A stretch of DNA of 64,000 bases from Datura wrightii (Eukaryota > Streptophyta > Magnoliopsida > Solanales > Solanaceae): assembly GCA_035772735.1 (NCBI GenBank), contig JASDFA010000010.1, forward strand, positions 121,098,001-121,162,000. Reading direction: 5' to 3'. Below are positions 45,605 to 57,332 of the stretch, piece by piece. Each line of letters starts with the position of its first letter. The stretch's first letter is position 1. The position numbers and the translations under genes were made by a program. Under the pieces are notes generated by a model. That model saw only the letters and a list, made by a program, of their open reading frames with translations. It searched no databases and was not told the origin of the DNA.

Positions 45605-46374
45605 CTAATTCCTCACCACTTCTATTTTCTGAGAATCCATCTTTATACCCTCACTTGATACCAAATGGCCCCAAAACACTACAGAATTCAGCCATAACTC
45701 GCACTTGCTAAATTTGGCATATAACTGGTGATCCTTGAGAACCTGAAGCACTATTCTCAAATGAGCGGCTTGCTCCTCCTCGCTCCGATAGTATATCAGG
45801 ATGTCGTTCATAAACAAAACCACAAACATGCCCAAGTATGGCTTGAACACCCTGTTTATTAAGTCCACAAAAGCTGAAGAAGTGTTCGTTAGTCCAACAG
45901 ACATAACTACAAACTCATAATGACCATATCGCGTCCTGGAGGCTGTCTTCGGGATGTCACTCTCCCGGACTCTAAGCTGATGATACCCGGATCTGAGATC
46001 TATCTTTGAGAAACACTTTGCACCTTGAAGTTGGTCAAATAAGTCATCAATCCTGGGTAGAGGATACCTATTCTTAACGGTGACTTTGTTCAATTGTCGA
46101 TATCGATACACATGAGAAGAGAACCATCCTTCTTTTTGACGAATAAGACTTGTGCACCCCATGGAGACTTGCTCGGTCTAATTAAACCCTTATGTAACAA
46201 GTCCTTCAACTTCTCTTTCAACTCCTTTAACTCGGCTGGAGCCATTTTCTAGGGAGGAATAGATATAGGCTGTGGGTTGGGGAGAAGGTCAATACCTTAA
46301 TCAATCTCCCGCTCGGGAGGGATTCCAGGGAGATCATCAGGGAAGACCTCTAGATACTCACATATTACTGGGAT
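45605..46374 (-). pseudogene. pol: M6 reverse transcriptase
   Basis: Open from 46162 to 45605: NKVTVKNRYPLPRIDDLFD, KCFSKIDLRSGYHQLRV, YGHYEFVVMSVGLTN, the catalytic box FMNDILIYYR (45803-45814 for FMND; the first catalytic Asp is Asn), and LYAKFSKCELWL. The left part SPWGAQVLFVKKKDGSL is in the adjacent frame (about 46170-46120), preceded by PAELKELKEKLKDLL and SIPP. A one-base deletion near 46105 breaks CIDYRQ. M7's LTR ends it at 46374. Confidence 0.9.
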
Positions 46375-48501
46375 TGTCATGACTCGAACGTAGACCCGAA
46401 TTGTAACACGGGACAAGGAACCCCGAGAGGGCCCCAAGTCGACCCATAGTATAAGCATACATCTACTTCATTGATTAAAGGCGGAAGATTAAACATAAGA
46501 CATAGCGAAAATGTAAATCGATCCTAGCATATCAAAACATTTGGAAGTACTATACATATACAAGCTGAGTTCTACATACTGCCTGAAAGCCTCTACTCAT
46601 ACGATGGGTTGATGGGACAGCACCCCAACTAACCCGAACAAATACTGAAACATAAAATAGCACATCATCTGTCAAACGGCCGTCGGAATATGAGGACTCA
46701 CCAATAAGCCGAAGGCAAACTCTAAGATGATCTAGATATGAGGATGAGCCTGAATGCCAGATCCTGTATCATAAAACGATATAGCATAGAAAGTATGCGG
46801 TCAGTACGTGAAATGTACCGAGTATGCAAGGTAAGTAAAATAGACATTTTGAATATGTAAAAGCTCATAAAAACATCATAAGAGTAGGACATCATGCTCA
46901 TATGTTAAATATCATAACATGACATATCATAAGGCTCAAGGTTTTTAGAGCATTCATAATACAACCATAACCATAATCATGAAAGGAAAGCCATAATAAA
47001 CATTACATGAGCGAACATACATAATCATAAACATGCATAAATCATGAGGAACAGTGGGAGATTCTCTTAACCGACATACCCAATAAAGCACACATAAAGC
47101 CCGACTTGTAACCCTAATCGGGAGGGTGTCCGTACCTTGCCAAGGGTAGGACGATGAAAGTGTGATATCACCATGAAAAAGGGCTATTTGGGCTGGGGAA
47201 AGTCACAAATGAGGTCCCAACATACCTATGGTGGCACGTAGTTTATGAGATCCGGGGCAGAATATGGGCCCCGTACCTACTCGGTGTTCACTATTACTCC
47301 CAAAACGTATATAGTGCTCATAGTATAACATGCATGAATTCATGGGCTAGTTAAATCATAATAATCATAAACATAATCGTACATATGTGAACTAGCCATG
47401 ACATAAGGCCATGAGTCGACCAAAATATAATTAACGAATCATAGGGTTCATGCATACTTGTAAATCATCAAATCATGATGGGTAATTGGATAAGTCAATA
47501 TTTCAAATCATAAATCAGGCTAGGTTTGTAAATATGAACAATTGAAGAGTAGATCATAATCGGTTCATCATAGATCATGCATAAGTAGGCTTAATTTGAT
47601 AGAAACCAAAATCAATAATTTGATAATCAAAATAGTTGTAAAATCTGATCAAAATTCACAAAATATAATTTGAATCACAATTTAAAACAACTCATTGATA
47701 AATCATTGAAATTCCAGAAGGTTTCAATTAAAACCCCATGAGATTTTTGATAGATTTTCATAAATCAATAGAGGATGGGCATTGGTGTGAACGAAAACAC
47801 CCATTCGTGACCCTACATACGTGATGGAGGTTGAATCTTACTCTCCATTGAATGTCCAAAAAGGAATTGAAAGAAATTGAAGAAGAAAACCTTGAATTAC
47901 CCTTTTCTCACCTCTCTATCACTCCTCTATTCTCTTGCATGAATGAATGAACACTTAGGATAGTTTTCCCCGCTAAAACCCACCTTTCATAGGCTAAAAC
48001 GATGTAGTTTAGGCTTTAGGAACTTAGTAATTACGAAAAGGCCCTTACTAATTTGTAGAAAATTAACTGCCAGGAGTCCCAATGAGGTACCCAAAGACTC
48101 GTCCTTGGTGGCCATGACTCATCATGTTGATCGTCAAGTGCACTGCCCTTCTTTGTCTCCTAGGCTATTGACGGGTCACATCACGACTCGTCAGGGGTGA
48201 CCAAGACTCGTGGTCACTAGTCGTTAAGTACGCTGTTTTATTCCCAAACTTTGGACTCCAAACCTACCAATGAATCACCCCCACGAATCGTTAAGGCTAA
48301 CAATGACTCGTGAGGACTCCCTTCAAGTACACTGCCTATTCTTCCTTTTCTCAACTATTTTTCCTTCCCCACGAGTCATCTGACGACTCGTAGGGTATCT
48401 TTACGAGTCGTGAGATGACTCTTCCTGAGACTACAATATCAATTTCCACTTTTTCCCCGTTTGAACTCCCGAGTCCAATGTTGAGCTCCTGAGGTATAAC
48501 A
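46375..48501 (-). repeat. M7 3' LTR (family B, 2127 bp)
   Basis: Minus strand: start TGTTATACCTCAGG (48501), end TTCGAGTCATGACA (46375). U3 (48085-48430) is dense in ACGACTCGT-type words, for example CGACTCGTAGGG and ACGAGTCGTGAG near 48380-48415. No recognisable gene. Confidence 0.9.
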
Positions 48502-48532
48502 ATATCTCCTCTTGGGAACATTCATCCTCGAA
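48502..48532 (-). promoter_or_regulatory. M7 polypurine tract and mini-hairpin
   Basis: The minus strand reads GTTCCCAAGAGGAGATAT before the LTR; TTCGAGGATGAA at 48521-48532. Confidence 0.83.
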
Positions 48533-48741
48533 TGTAGGAAACAAGCACAAAACAAAAACATGCAATTATCATATTAAAACACTGATCATTTAAACCAAAA
48601 ATTAATAGAATGACTACCTCCTATTCATATCACATAGTGGAACTGATCTCATGCTTCACATACACATCCATACACATAAAATAAACTTGAACACATGAAC
48701 CGAACATGAAATAAATAGAGTCATAGCGTAAAACTGATACC

Positions 48742-49421
48742 TCAAGTCAGAACTGAGCCAGTAGAGAATAAGTGTGGGTATTTAGCCATCACATCCGCTT
48801 CGACTTCTCCCTCTACATGATGATTTCTCCATAACACCTTTACTAAAGCTACTTCCTTATTCCTCAGCCTCCAAAACTGACGATCCAATATTTCAACTAG
48901 AACTTCCACATAGCCTAGGCTATCCTTTACACCAACGCTGTCCACCGAGCCAACTAGGGATAGGTCTCCCAAACATTTCTTCAAAAGCGACACATGAAAC
49001 ACAGGATGCACGGATGATAACTCTGAGGGTAAGTCTAACTCATACGCTACCTTACAAACTCTTCTCATAACCCAGTAGGGACCAACATAGCGGGGACTGA
49101 GTTTTCCTTTCTTCCTAAACCGCATGACTCCCTTCATGGTAGATACCTTCAGAAATACCCAATTGTCCACCTCGAACTCCAATTCTCTCCTCCTCACATC
49201 AGCATATGACTTTTGATGACACTGAGCGGTTTTCAGCCTGTCCCTTATCAACTGAACCTTCACCATAGCCTCATCCAAATGTGGCCCTATCATAGCTGCC
49301 TCACCAACCTCAAACCATCCGATAGGCGATCTACATCTCTGCCCATAAAGCGCCTCGAACGGTGCTATCTGGATGCTATAGTGATAGTTGTTATTGTAAG
49401 AAAACTCAATTAGGGGTAAGT
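48742..49421 (-). pseudogene. pol: M7 integrase C-terminal domain and chromodomain
   Basis: One open frame: LPLIEFSYNNNYHYSIQIAP, CRSPIGWFEVGEAAMIG, LEFEVDNWVFLKVSTMKGV, KGKLSPRYVGPYWVMRRV, VHPVFHVSLLKKCLGD and chromodomain ALVKVLWRNHHVEGEVEADVM, ending at 48742. Four residues (about ATWE) are missing from the chromodomain, an in-frame deletion. The open frame extends right into the E8 LTR by chance. The codons at 49421 join those at 59976 to read WDDHLPLIEF once E8 and one TSD copy are removed. Confidence 0.92.
49417..49421. repeat. TSD of E8, left copy
   Basis: TAAGT; second copy at 59971-59975. Confidence 0.95.
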
Positions 49422-52069
49422 TGTCACACCCCACCTTGGGGGGTATGACGGGCACCTGGTGCCTGCTAGACTCTAGGCTGCTAAACGGTCCATTCGGAGC
49501 ACATCTGGTGCTTTGGCTGACCCTGACTCTATCTCAAGAAATGAATCGGCTATATAGTGGCTGTAAATACAGCCTCCGGCCGACTGGGCCTATAGCCACC
49601 TGTATAAAACTTCAGCTAACCAGAAACATGCTCACAAAAGGGAAACCTATGCGGGCCGACAAGGCCTCCATGCTGTCTAGTTATCTCTAACTCAATATAA
49701 CAAATGCGGAAGAGCTACGTGACCGGCAAGGTCACCACTACTGACTGGATAAGGCCTCACACGACCAACATAAGCAACTAAATATACACACGGCCCCACA
49801 CGACCGGCACAACTAACCACAGGGAAATATATACAGACTGTAAGCCTCTAGGGAGTAATAATAGAATGGTCGGGACAGGGCCCCGGCCTACCTGTGCTAT
49901 ACAACAAAAGAAAATGAAATACACCTCTAAATATCAAGCTCCGGATGACAGGAGCTGATGACTCTGTAAGCTGGCTGGAATCACGAGGGATCACCTCCTC
50001 GTCTGTGAGTACCTGCAAGCCAGCAATGCAGCGCCCCTACGAGCGTCAGTACCACAGGTACTGAGCATGTAAAGCAAACTGAAATGTACAACTAAAATGG
50101 GTAACAACAATAACATGACATGTAAGCAGGAAATAGCTGAATCTATCTGGCTGAGGATAACTTGGGAGAGTTTACTTATTCTGTAACTAAACTGAGCGTA
50201 CCTGACAACATGTCGTCCCACTGTCTATCAGTATCTAGTAGCATATATAGATATAAAGACACACAATACCTGACCAACCCCCAGAATCCAGAAGGTGCCA
50301 ACCAACACACAATCTATTTACCCCTACCCGGGTCTAAACAAACCAAAAATAAGTCACTTCACTCATCTTATAACTGTGAGCTCCTCTTACCGGCCCCCTT
50401 GGGTACGTAGCTCAGGACTTGGCCTCTGACAATAAACTATGTCTGAGTCTGAAGACTCCTGCCTCTGGGAGCAAGTGAGCAATGGGGTAATCTATTGTTG
50501 TATCTGTGACTGAAACTGCCCCTGGATGCAAACATGCAACAGGGTAATTTTATAAAAATCTGTATCTGAAACTGCCCCCAGCCACAAGCATACACAGAGT
50601 AATCTGCCCCTGTAAACAGGGTAATTTGTCTCTACGTAGAGCAAACTAAACTGCCCCTGCAAGTGGGGTAATCTGGATCGTATTATCATGGTGGTCAGCC
50701 ATCATCGTCCTCTTGGCGGACGGCATCGCCCAGCTGGTGGTGGTATCTGAATCTGGTAACGACACAGCTATAACCCAGGGGCGGTGGGGATGCTAAAGAG
50801 TGCCTACATGCCACAACAAGTCTCAACATACAAAACACATACACAACAAGCATGCTCAAATGGAAAATACTAATCATATTCTCTTCTTTTATTTCAAGGC
50901 CACTCTGTATTAAATAACTGATGCTATATTCTGTTTTACACTATTTCTGATTGCTGGGCTAACTGCTACCTGGCCTTTACCTGTCTATCTGATTATATCT
51001 GGATGTAACTAAATAACATAGAACATGCCATCTATAACTAGATATAGCTCAATAAGTGTAATACATACTATCTGTAATCCTGTCAATTCATTATACTGCT
51101 TTTACTACTTCTTTTCTGGATATTACGTAAGAACATGCTGAGCTACTAGCGTATATCACATTACTATCTGAAAACATTCTGACTATCTGTTATTCTGACT
51201 ATTGCATAATACGTAATGATATACTAGCATGCTTACTGGAAATCGTACTAAAATCGTTCCTGTACGCTGGGTGTCTGTTAATAGCCTTTATTTTATTTAT
51301 TTGCTAGACTATACTTCCTGGCTTGTCGAAAGAATAGCTTTACATACCTGGTTTCTGAGTACCCGACTGACCGATGTGATTTCCGTTGGTACTTCTGCTG
51401 TTTCTCCCAACTACATTCATATACATGTCAATTAGAACTAAATAAACCAATATTCTAAAAGAAAACGTTACTTTCTATATATTTATAGCTTAAACTTTGG
51501 CTTATCGAAAGACGGTCAAAACCCCGCTATTTCTCGAAAGTCTAGAAGGGAGAAATATTCACTTTAAGGCTAGGAGTATATTAACACCAGTGTGGAGCAA
51601 TTCCACTTACCTTAGTTTGGTAGCACGATGATTCGCCGGCCAAATTTCGTGAAACTAAATCCGTAGGAATGCTCCTTGCTGCTAAATACCTCGGTAACTG
51701 GAGTTAATTTGAGTTTGGACCGCGTTTGACGGCATAATCGGACGATAATTAAGTAGTACTTTCGCACCCTCTCTATTTTTCTCGCTTTCTCTGGAAATTA
51801 TATGAAATATATCATTTAAAATCGAAGTGGAGGGCTTATATAGTTGGGCCTGGACAGGGCCAACGTGTCACAGAGCCATCGCAGAGGCTCCACCTCCGTG
51901 ACACGTTGCCATCGCGGACGGGCTCTACCCCGGCTCCTTCCGCGATGGTTCGACAGGTTTCTCGTCCGGTCCTTTCCCGAGCCTTTTTATAGCATGTATG
52001 GCTTGCAAATACTCCTAAACAACACGCGAATAGGCCATCTATGTGTTGGGGATTTTATGGGGTATAACA
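49422..52069 (-). repeat. E8 3' LTR (2648 bp)
   Basis: Minus strand: start TGTTATACCCC (52069), end GGTGGGGTGTGACA. TATA box CTATATAAG at 51835-51843 (minus). U3 holds an inverted repeat AACGTGTCAC/GTGACACGTT (51862-51871, 51898-51907) and CATCGCGGA-type words. A tandem array lies at about 50456-50672. The small ORFs within are not genes. Confidence 0.95.
50456..50672 (-). repeat. Tandem subrepeats in the E8 3' LTR
   Basis: Four to five diverged units, each with AACTGCCCC followed 15-25 bases later by GGGTAAT(C/T)T. The 5' LTR has the same array at about 58369-58591. Confidence 0.8.
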
Positions 52070-52101
52070 TTCTTCCCCCCTTAAGAACATTCCTCCTCGA
52101 A
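52070..52101 (-). promoter_or_regulatory. E8 polypurine tract and mini-hairpin
   Basis: The minus strand reads TTCTTAAGGGGGGAAGA before the LTR; TTCGAGGAGGAA at 52090-52101. Confidence 0.9.
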
Positions 52102-52335
52102 TGTAAACTTCTATCTAGAGGACTTCTCAACATACTCAACTTGTTTCTAGAAAAATTTCGGCAGAGTTTCCCCTGTAATATGGACTATCCCAAAAACCTG
52201 AAATATAGAAAAGTCCCATACAGGTACTCCACATAATACTATAGTAATTAAATGACAGATTAAAATAGACCTTCTCATTTACACATACTATAAGGCACTA
52301 CATAAGATAATAATACCAACATACCTGTCGCCTGA

Positions 52336-53460
52336 CTAGGCTTGAGATAAATGAGGGTATCTGGTCGTCATGTCTTCCTCCGCCTCCCAAGTAATCTCCT
52401 CTCGGTTCCTGTTACGCCATAATACCTTTACAGATGCAATATCTTTCGTTCTCAGTCTACGGATCTGTCTGTCTAGTATAGCTACTGGAACCTCTTCATA
52501 TGCTAACTCTTCTGTGACCTGGACATCCTGAACTGGAACAACTGTGGAAGGGTCTCGTACGAACTTCCTCAACATAGATACATGGAATACTTGGTGAACA
52601 GGCGCTAACTCTGGAGGCAAGTTCAATTCGTATGCAACTCGGCCTATTCTCCGCCGAATCTGATATGGCCCAATGAACCTCGGGCTAAGCTTGCCTTTCT
52701 TGCCAAATCTCATCACCCCTTTCATCGGAGACACTTTCAAATATACCCAGTCATCCACTTCAAATTCTAGATTTCTGTGCCGCATATCTACATAAGACTT
52801 CTGGTGGCTCTGAGCAGTCAGTAGGCTTTCTCTGATAAGCTTTACCTTCTCCTCTGACTGTTGAATGATGTCTGTCCCAATCAACACTGACTCTCCCACT
52901 TCAAACCAGCCAACAGGTGATCTACATTTTCGCCCGTATAATGCTACAAAGGGCGCCATCTGGATAGCTGAATGATAACTATTATTATAGGCAAATTCAA
53001 TCAACAGCAGATGCTCATCCCAGCTACCCCCAAAATCTAGAACACACGCTCGTAGCATATCTTCGAGCGTCTGGACAGTTCGTTCTGCTTGCCTGTCTGT
53101 CTGAGGATGAAAGGCTATACTTAAGTTAATCTGTGTCCCCAGACCTCTGCGAAACAACTGCCAAACTCTCGCTGTAAATTGTGCTCCTCTATCTGAGATA
53201 ATAGACATCGGAACACCGTGCAATCTGACTATCTCTCTGATATACAGTTCAGCATAATCCTCAGTAGAGAATGTAGTTTGTATTGGCAGGAAATGGGCTG
53301 ATTTTGTTAACCTGTCAACTATGACCCAAATAGAACCGTGTCTATGTCTGGTACGGGGTAACCCTATTACAAAATCCATATTTATCGCTTCCCATTTCCA
53401 CAAAGGCACGGCTATATCCTACGTCAGACCGCCCGATTTCTGGTGTTCTGCTTTCACCTG
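52336..53460 (-). pseudogene. pol: E8 integrase core and chromodomain (almost intact)
   Basis: A 357-residue open frame from 53409 to 52336. Core: MDFVIGLPRTRHRH (first Asp), IISDRGAQFTARVW (second Asp), HPQTDRQAERTVQ (Glu), all kept. FAYNNSYHSAIQMAPF, CRSPVGWFEVGE, LEFEVDDWVYLKVSPMKGV and KGKLSPRFIGPYQIRRRIG follow. Chromodomain: ASVKVLWRNRNREEITWEAE with YPHL, ending at 52336. A stop at about 53418-53420 (where the sister copies have Gln in GGLTQDI) separates it from the zinc domain. Confidence 0.95.
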
Positions 53461-54090
53461 CTAGCAGTTAGGACATCTAGATACAAATTCAGCTATTTCA
53501 GCTTTCATACCTGGCCACCAGTAGATGTCTCTGATGTCGTGGTACATTTTTATTTCTCCTGGATGGAGGGAATAGCGAGCATAATGTACCTCATGCATGA
53601 TCTGCTGGCGAAGCCCTGAAACATTCGGGACACATAGGCGGCCCTTACAACGTAGCACTTCATCCTCAGTCACTTGGAAATCTAGCTCCTTACCTTTCTG
53701 AACTCTATCCCTGAGCTGGGCTAAGTCAGGGTCCTCGTACTGCCGTTCTTTTACCTCTGTAACTAACGATGACACAGCAGAGTTCTGAATCACTGCTCTG
53801 TTATTTTCTGTCTCTACTACTTGAACGGCTAAACTAGCTAGCTGATGAATTTCCTTAGCTAACTCCCGCTTCTTGGGTCGCAAATACGCTAAACTCCCCA
53901 TTGACTTACGTCTGAGGGAATATGCTGCTACATTAGCTTTTGCCGGATGATACAGAATGTCCACGTCATAATCTTTCAGCAATTCTAACCAACGACGCTG
54001 CCGCAGATTTAACTCTCTCTGTGTGAAAATGTACTGCAGGCTTTTATGATCTGTAAAAATGTCTACATGAACACCATATAGATAATGCCT
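53461..54090 (-). pseudogene. pol: E8 RNase H end, tether and integrase zinc domain
   Basis: The open part (53982-53461) has MLKDYDVDILYHPAKANV, the tether AYSLRRKSMGSLAYL (usual ADALSRKSMGSL), LVTEVKERQYEDPDLAQL, LRCKGRLCVPN and the HHCC: VHYARYSLHPGEIK, YWWPGMKAEIAEFVSRCPNC. A stop follows the last Cys where CPNCQQ is expected. To the right (54090-53983) a stop at 54091-54093 replaces Trp in KIWRHYLYG; FTDHKSLQYIFTQRELNLRQ reads on. Same frame as RT and integrase. Confidence 0.92.
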
Positions 54091-55110
54091 CTAGATTTTT
54101 AGAGCGTGGATCACTGCGGCCAGTTCCAGGTCATGGGTCGGATAGTTCTTTTCGTGCTGCCTCAGCTGTCTGGAATCATAAGCAATTACCTTTCCATGCT
54201 GCATCAACACACAACCCACTCCAATGCCTGAAGCGTCGCAATACACCGCATACCCATCTGTTCCTTCTGGCAATGCTAGTACTGGGGCGGAGGTCAATCT
54301 GTCTTTCAACTCTTGAAAACTCTGCTCACATGCCTCCGTCCACTGAAATTTCGTTGCTTTCTGTGTTAGCTTTGTCAGAGGTGCTGCTATAGTGGAGAAT
54401 CCTTCAACAAATCTCCAGTAATACCCTGCTAAACCCAGGAAACTGCGAACCTCGGTCAGAGTGGTAGGTCTAGGCCACGTCTTTACCGCCTCTATTTTTT
54501 GTGTGTCCACCTGTATACCGGCATCCAACACGACATGCCCCAAAAAGGCAACTGAGTTCAGCCAGAACTCACACTTAGAAAATTTGGCGTACAGCTGACG
54601 GTCTCTAAGGATCTGGAGTACTGTTCGTAAATGGTTTTGGTGATCTGTCTCATAGCGGGAATATACCAGAATATCATTGATAAATACTATCATGAATAGA
54701 TCCAAATACGGTCTGAATATGCTCTTCATCAGGTCCATAAACACTACGGGAGCATTCGTCAGCCCAAAAGACATGACTAGAAATTCAAAGTGACCATACC
54801 TGGTCCTGAAAGTAGTCTTTGGAATGTCCCTCTCACGAATTCTGACTTGTTGATATCCGGACCTCAGATCTATCTTAGAGAAACATCTGGCCCCCTGCAA
54901 CTGGTCAAACAAATCATCTATTCTAGGAAGTGGATATTTGTTTTTAACCGTTACCTTATTCAGCTACCGGTAGTCTATACACATACAGAGTGAGCCATCT
55001 TTCTTTCTCACAAACAGAACTGGCGCACCCCACGGGGAAGTACTAGGCCTGATAAAGCCTTTGTCGAGCAAATCTTTTAACTGCTCTTTCAACTCTAAGC
55101 TCAGCTGGTG
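54091..55110 (-). pseudogene. pol: E8 reverse transcriptase and RNase H
   Basis: From 55110: DLLDKGFIRPSTSPWGAPVL, FVRKKDGSLCMCIDYR, stop at 54964-54966, then 273 open residues: LFDQLQG, FSKIDLRSGYQQVRI, FLVMSFGLTNAPVVF, catalytic box FINDILVYSR with Asn for the first Asp (codon 54676-54678), AFLGHVVLDAGI, FLGLAGYYWRFVEGF, KFQWTEACEQSFQELKDRL, then RNase H: YCDASGIGVGCVLMQHGK and HDLELAAVIHALKI. The D-to-N change removes a metal-binding residue, so present RT activity is unlikely. Confidence 0.95.
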
Positions 55111-55735
55111 CCATGCGATACGGGGGAATGGATATAGGTTGAGTCCCTGTCAAAAAGTCAATTGCAAAATCTATCTGCCTTTGGGGATGGATACCAGACA
55201 ACTCATCTGGAAATACGTCAGGGAATTGATTGACCACTGGAACAGACTGAAGAGTCGGAGGTTCCACTCGAACATTCTGGACTCTAACTAGGTGGTAAAT
55301 ACATCCCTTTGCTATTAATTTTCTATCCTGAAGGTAGGAAATAAACCTACCTTTTGGCGTAGCTGTGCTTCCTTTCCACTCTTGCACAGCTTCCCCTGGA
55401 AAGTGAAATCGGACCGTCTTGGTCCAGCATTCTAAGTTAGCATAGCATGGAACTAACCAGTCCATACCCATAATGGCATCGAAGTCGACCATCTCAAGTT
55501 CTATCAGGTCTACTATGGTCTGGCGATCAGCAACCTCTGCCGTACATCCCTGGTAAACTCTTCTAGCTGTAATCGAGTCACCGACTAGTGTAAGCACTGA
55601 AAAGGGCTGCTGAAGCAATTCTACTTCGATACCCAACTTCCGGCCACAAAATGGTGTAAAATATGACAAAGTAGACCCTGGATCAATCAATACATAAACA
55701 GGTATGAGCAGATAATCAATATACCTATGACCACG
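55043..55735 (-). pseudogene. pro: E8 aspartic protease
   Basis: In the frame next to gag and pol: YVLIDPGSTLSYFTPF (active site DPGST, normal for this family), LLQQPFSVLTLVGDS, ITARRVYQGCTAEV, LIELEMVDFDAIMGMDWL, TVRFHFPGEAVQEWKG, GRFISYLQDRKLI and HLVRVQNV, then the linker LQSVPVVNQFPDVFPDEL and QPISIPPYRMAPAELR. A frame change near 55735 enters this frame and a 2-base loss near 55095 leaves it, so the two shifts compensate. Confidence 0.92.
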
Positions 55736-57117
55736 TCGGGAGATGCCTTTGAATCCTGCCTCCGGGGTAATGCATAAGTACGGCTGGGGCCTGCACCTGA
55801 GCCAGAGGCTCCTGATCTACCTCGGCCCCTATTTGATGAACCTGAGGGTCTGCGCCCTGCTGAGGCTGCTGGAGCTCGTGGCCCTGCTAATGTTCTATCT
55901 AGACTATCCCGGCTACCCTGTCCTCCGGCCGGACAATCTCTCCTTAAATGCCCTACCTGTCCGCAGGTATAACACCCTAAGAAGCCTTGCCTGCAGGCTC
56001 TAGAATGAGGCCGGTGGCATATAGGACAAGGGATAGGTACAAATATATTCTGTTCTGCCCTCTGCTGCTGAGGTGATGCTACTGTCCGTGAACTGCTACT
56101 GGACTCTGACTGACTCCGGCGAACAAACCTGCCTCTCTACTGCTGTACTGGAGGTAAAGATCTGGGTGGCCTATCTGAAAACTGTGGTCTCGGCCCCCTA
56201 GGGATTTACCCCTGAATCTCAGCAGGTTTGTTTCTACGGGGCTGCTCTGGAGTCGCCTGCCTGTCGCCCCGCTGTCATTGTCTCAGGCCCTCAATGTTCT
56301 GTGCGATGGCCTGTACCCTGGCTATGTCCATATCCTCTCTTAGAGTAGCCATCATGCATGTCTCTATGTAATCTGAATTCAGACCCATAATAAGGCGATG
56401 GACTCTGGATGACATGGTGTCCACAAATGCTGGAGCATAGCGGGCTAAGGAGTCAAACTGTAAAGAATACTCACGGATGCTCCTGGCCCCCTGCTCTAAG
56501 CATAGGAACTGGTCCATCCGGGCCTGTCTAACCTCCCGGGGTAAGTAGTGGTCCAGGAAGGCCTCTGAGAAACTGGACCAAGTAGGAGGGGCTGCATCTC
56601 TTCCCCGAGATCTCTCCCAACTTTTGTACCACAAAACAACAATATCCCTCAACCGGAATACTGCTAATTCCACTGATTCTGCCGGTGTTATGTGCATGAC
56701 TCTAAAGATTCTCTGTATCTGGTCCAAAAAGTCCTGAGGGTCCTCTGCTGAATCTGACCCTGTAAACTGAGGGTGTCCCAATGCCAAAAATTCTCTAACC
56801 CTGGAACTACCTGGCCCGCCTAGGGATTCTGCTGCTGCAAGTGGTAATGGCTGACGCTGAGTAGCTAGCATCTGGGTCAACATAACCACCGTACTACGTA
56901 GCTCCTGATCAGATGAAGTGGGTGTAGGAGCTGTGGGAGGCGGTGCTGCCTCCAATGGTGTCTGGCGAGGCGGAGACTGTTGGGAGGGTCGAGATCACAC
57001 CTCCGTATTGCCCTCAGATCGGGTTGAATCTGACTGTAAGTGAGGCATCCTGCTGGTGCCTTCGCCTGCTGATGTATCTAATCTCCTACCAGTAGTAGGG
57101 TGCCACTGATCTGCCAT
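55736..57117 (-). pseudogene. gag: E8 gag
   Basis: ATG at 57117 (MADQWHPTTGRRLDTSAGEG), a stop near 56997, then a 226-residue open capsid (56955-56275): REFLALGHPQFTGSDSAED, FLDQIQRIFRVMHIT, VELAVFRLRDIVVLWYKSW, FSEAFLDHYLPREVRQARM, FLCLEQGARSIREYSLQFD, YAPAFVDTMSSRVHRLIMGL. After another stop a basic Arg/Gly/Ser stretch and the nucleocapsid CPICHRPHSRAC and CCHC knuckle CYTCGQVGHLRRDC (about 55975-55935) lead to protease. It is full-length compared with the family; E3 lacks about 180 bases of it. Confidence 0.93.
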
Positions 57118-57316
57118 AGTATCTATAGACAAAGAGGGTGGTAAGTTTCAAAAGAATCAACCCTATACTGTACTGTGCTATGGCACGACTGAGTATGAAA
57201 GAAGGGTAACCATCCTATTATGCCTCGTAGCCTCCTGCCTATAGTATGTGGTGCACAACACATCCATAGACAAGGCTCTACTTAACACGGCTTGCAGACA
57301 CCCTGGGACACGAACT

Positions 57317-57328
57317 GCTCTCATACCA
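57317..57328 (-). promoter_or_regulatory. E8 primer-binding site (initiator tRNA-Met)
   Basis: The minus strand reads TGGTATGAGAGC, one mismatch to the tRNA-iMet complement, four bases from the LTR end. The leader runs 57118-57316. Confidence 0.9.
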
Positions 57329-57332
57329 AGTT

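Larger units (their letters stand above)
41019..46374 (-). mobile_element. M6: family-B chromovirus, 3' half
   Basis: 3' LTR (41019-43373), polypurine tract, and pol from integrase back to the start of RT; M7's LTR cuts it at 46374. Its LTR end at 41019 abuts A2, so M6 was inserted into A2. Predicted TSD CTTAC (41014-41018). Confidence 0.87.

Noticed and set aside
51844..52236. A 130-residue plus-strand ORF
   Set aside because: It is antisense to the E8 U3 and recurs truncated in the other LTR (59745-60086).
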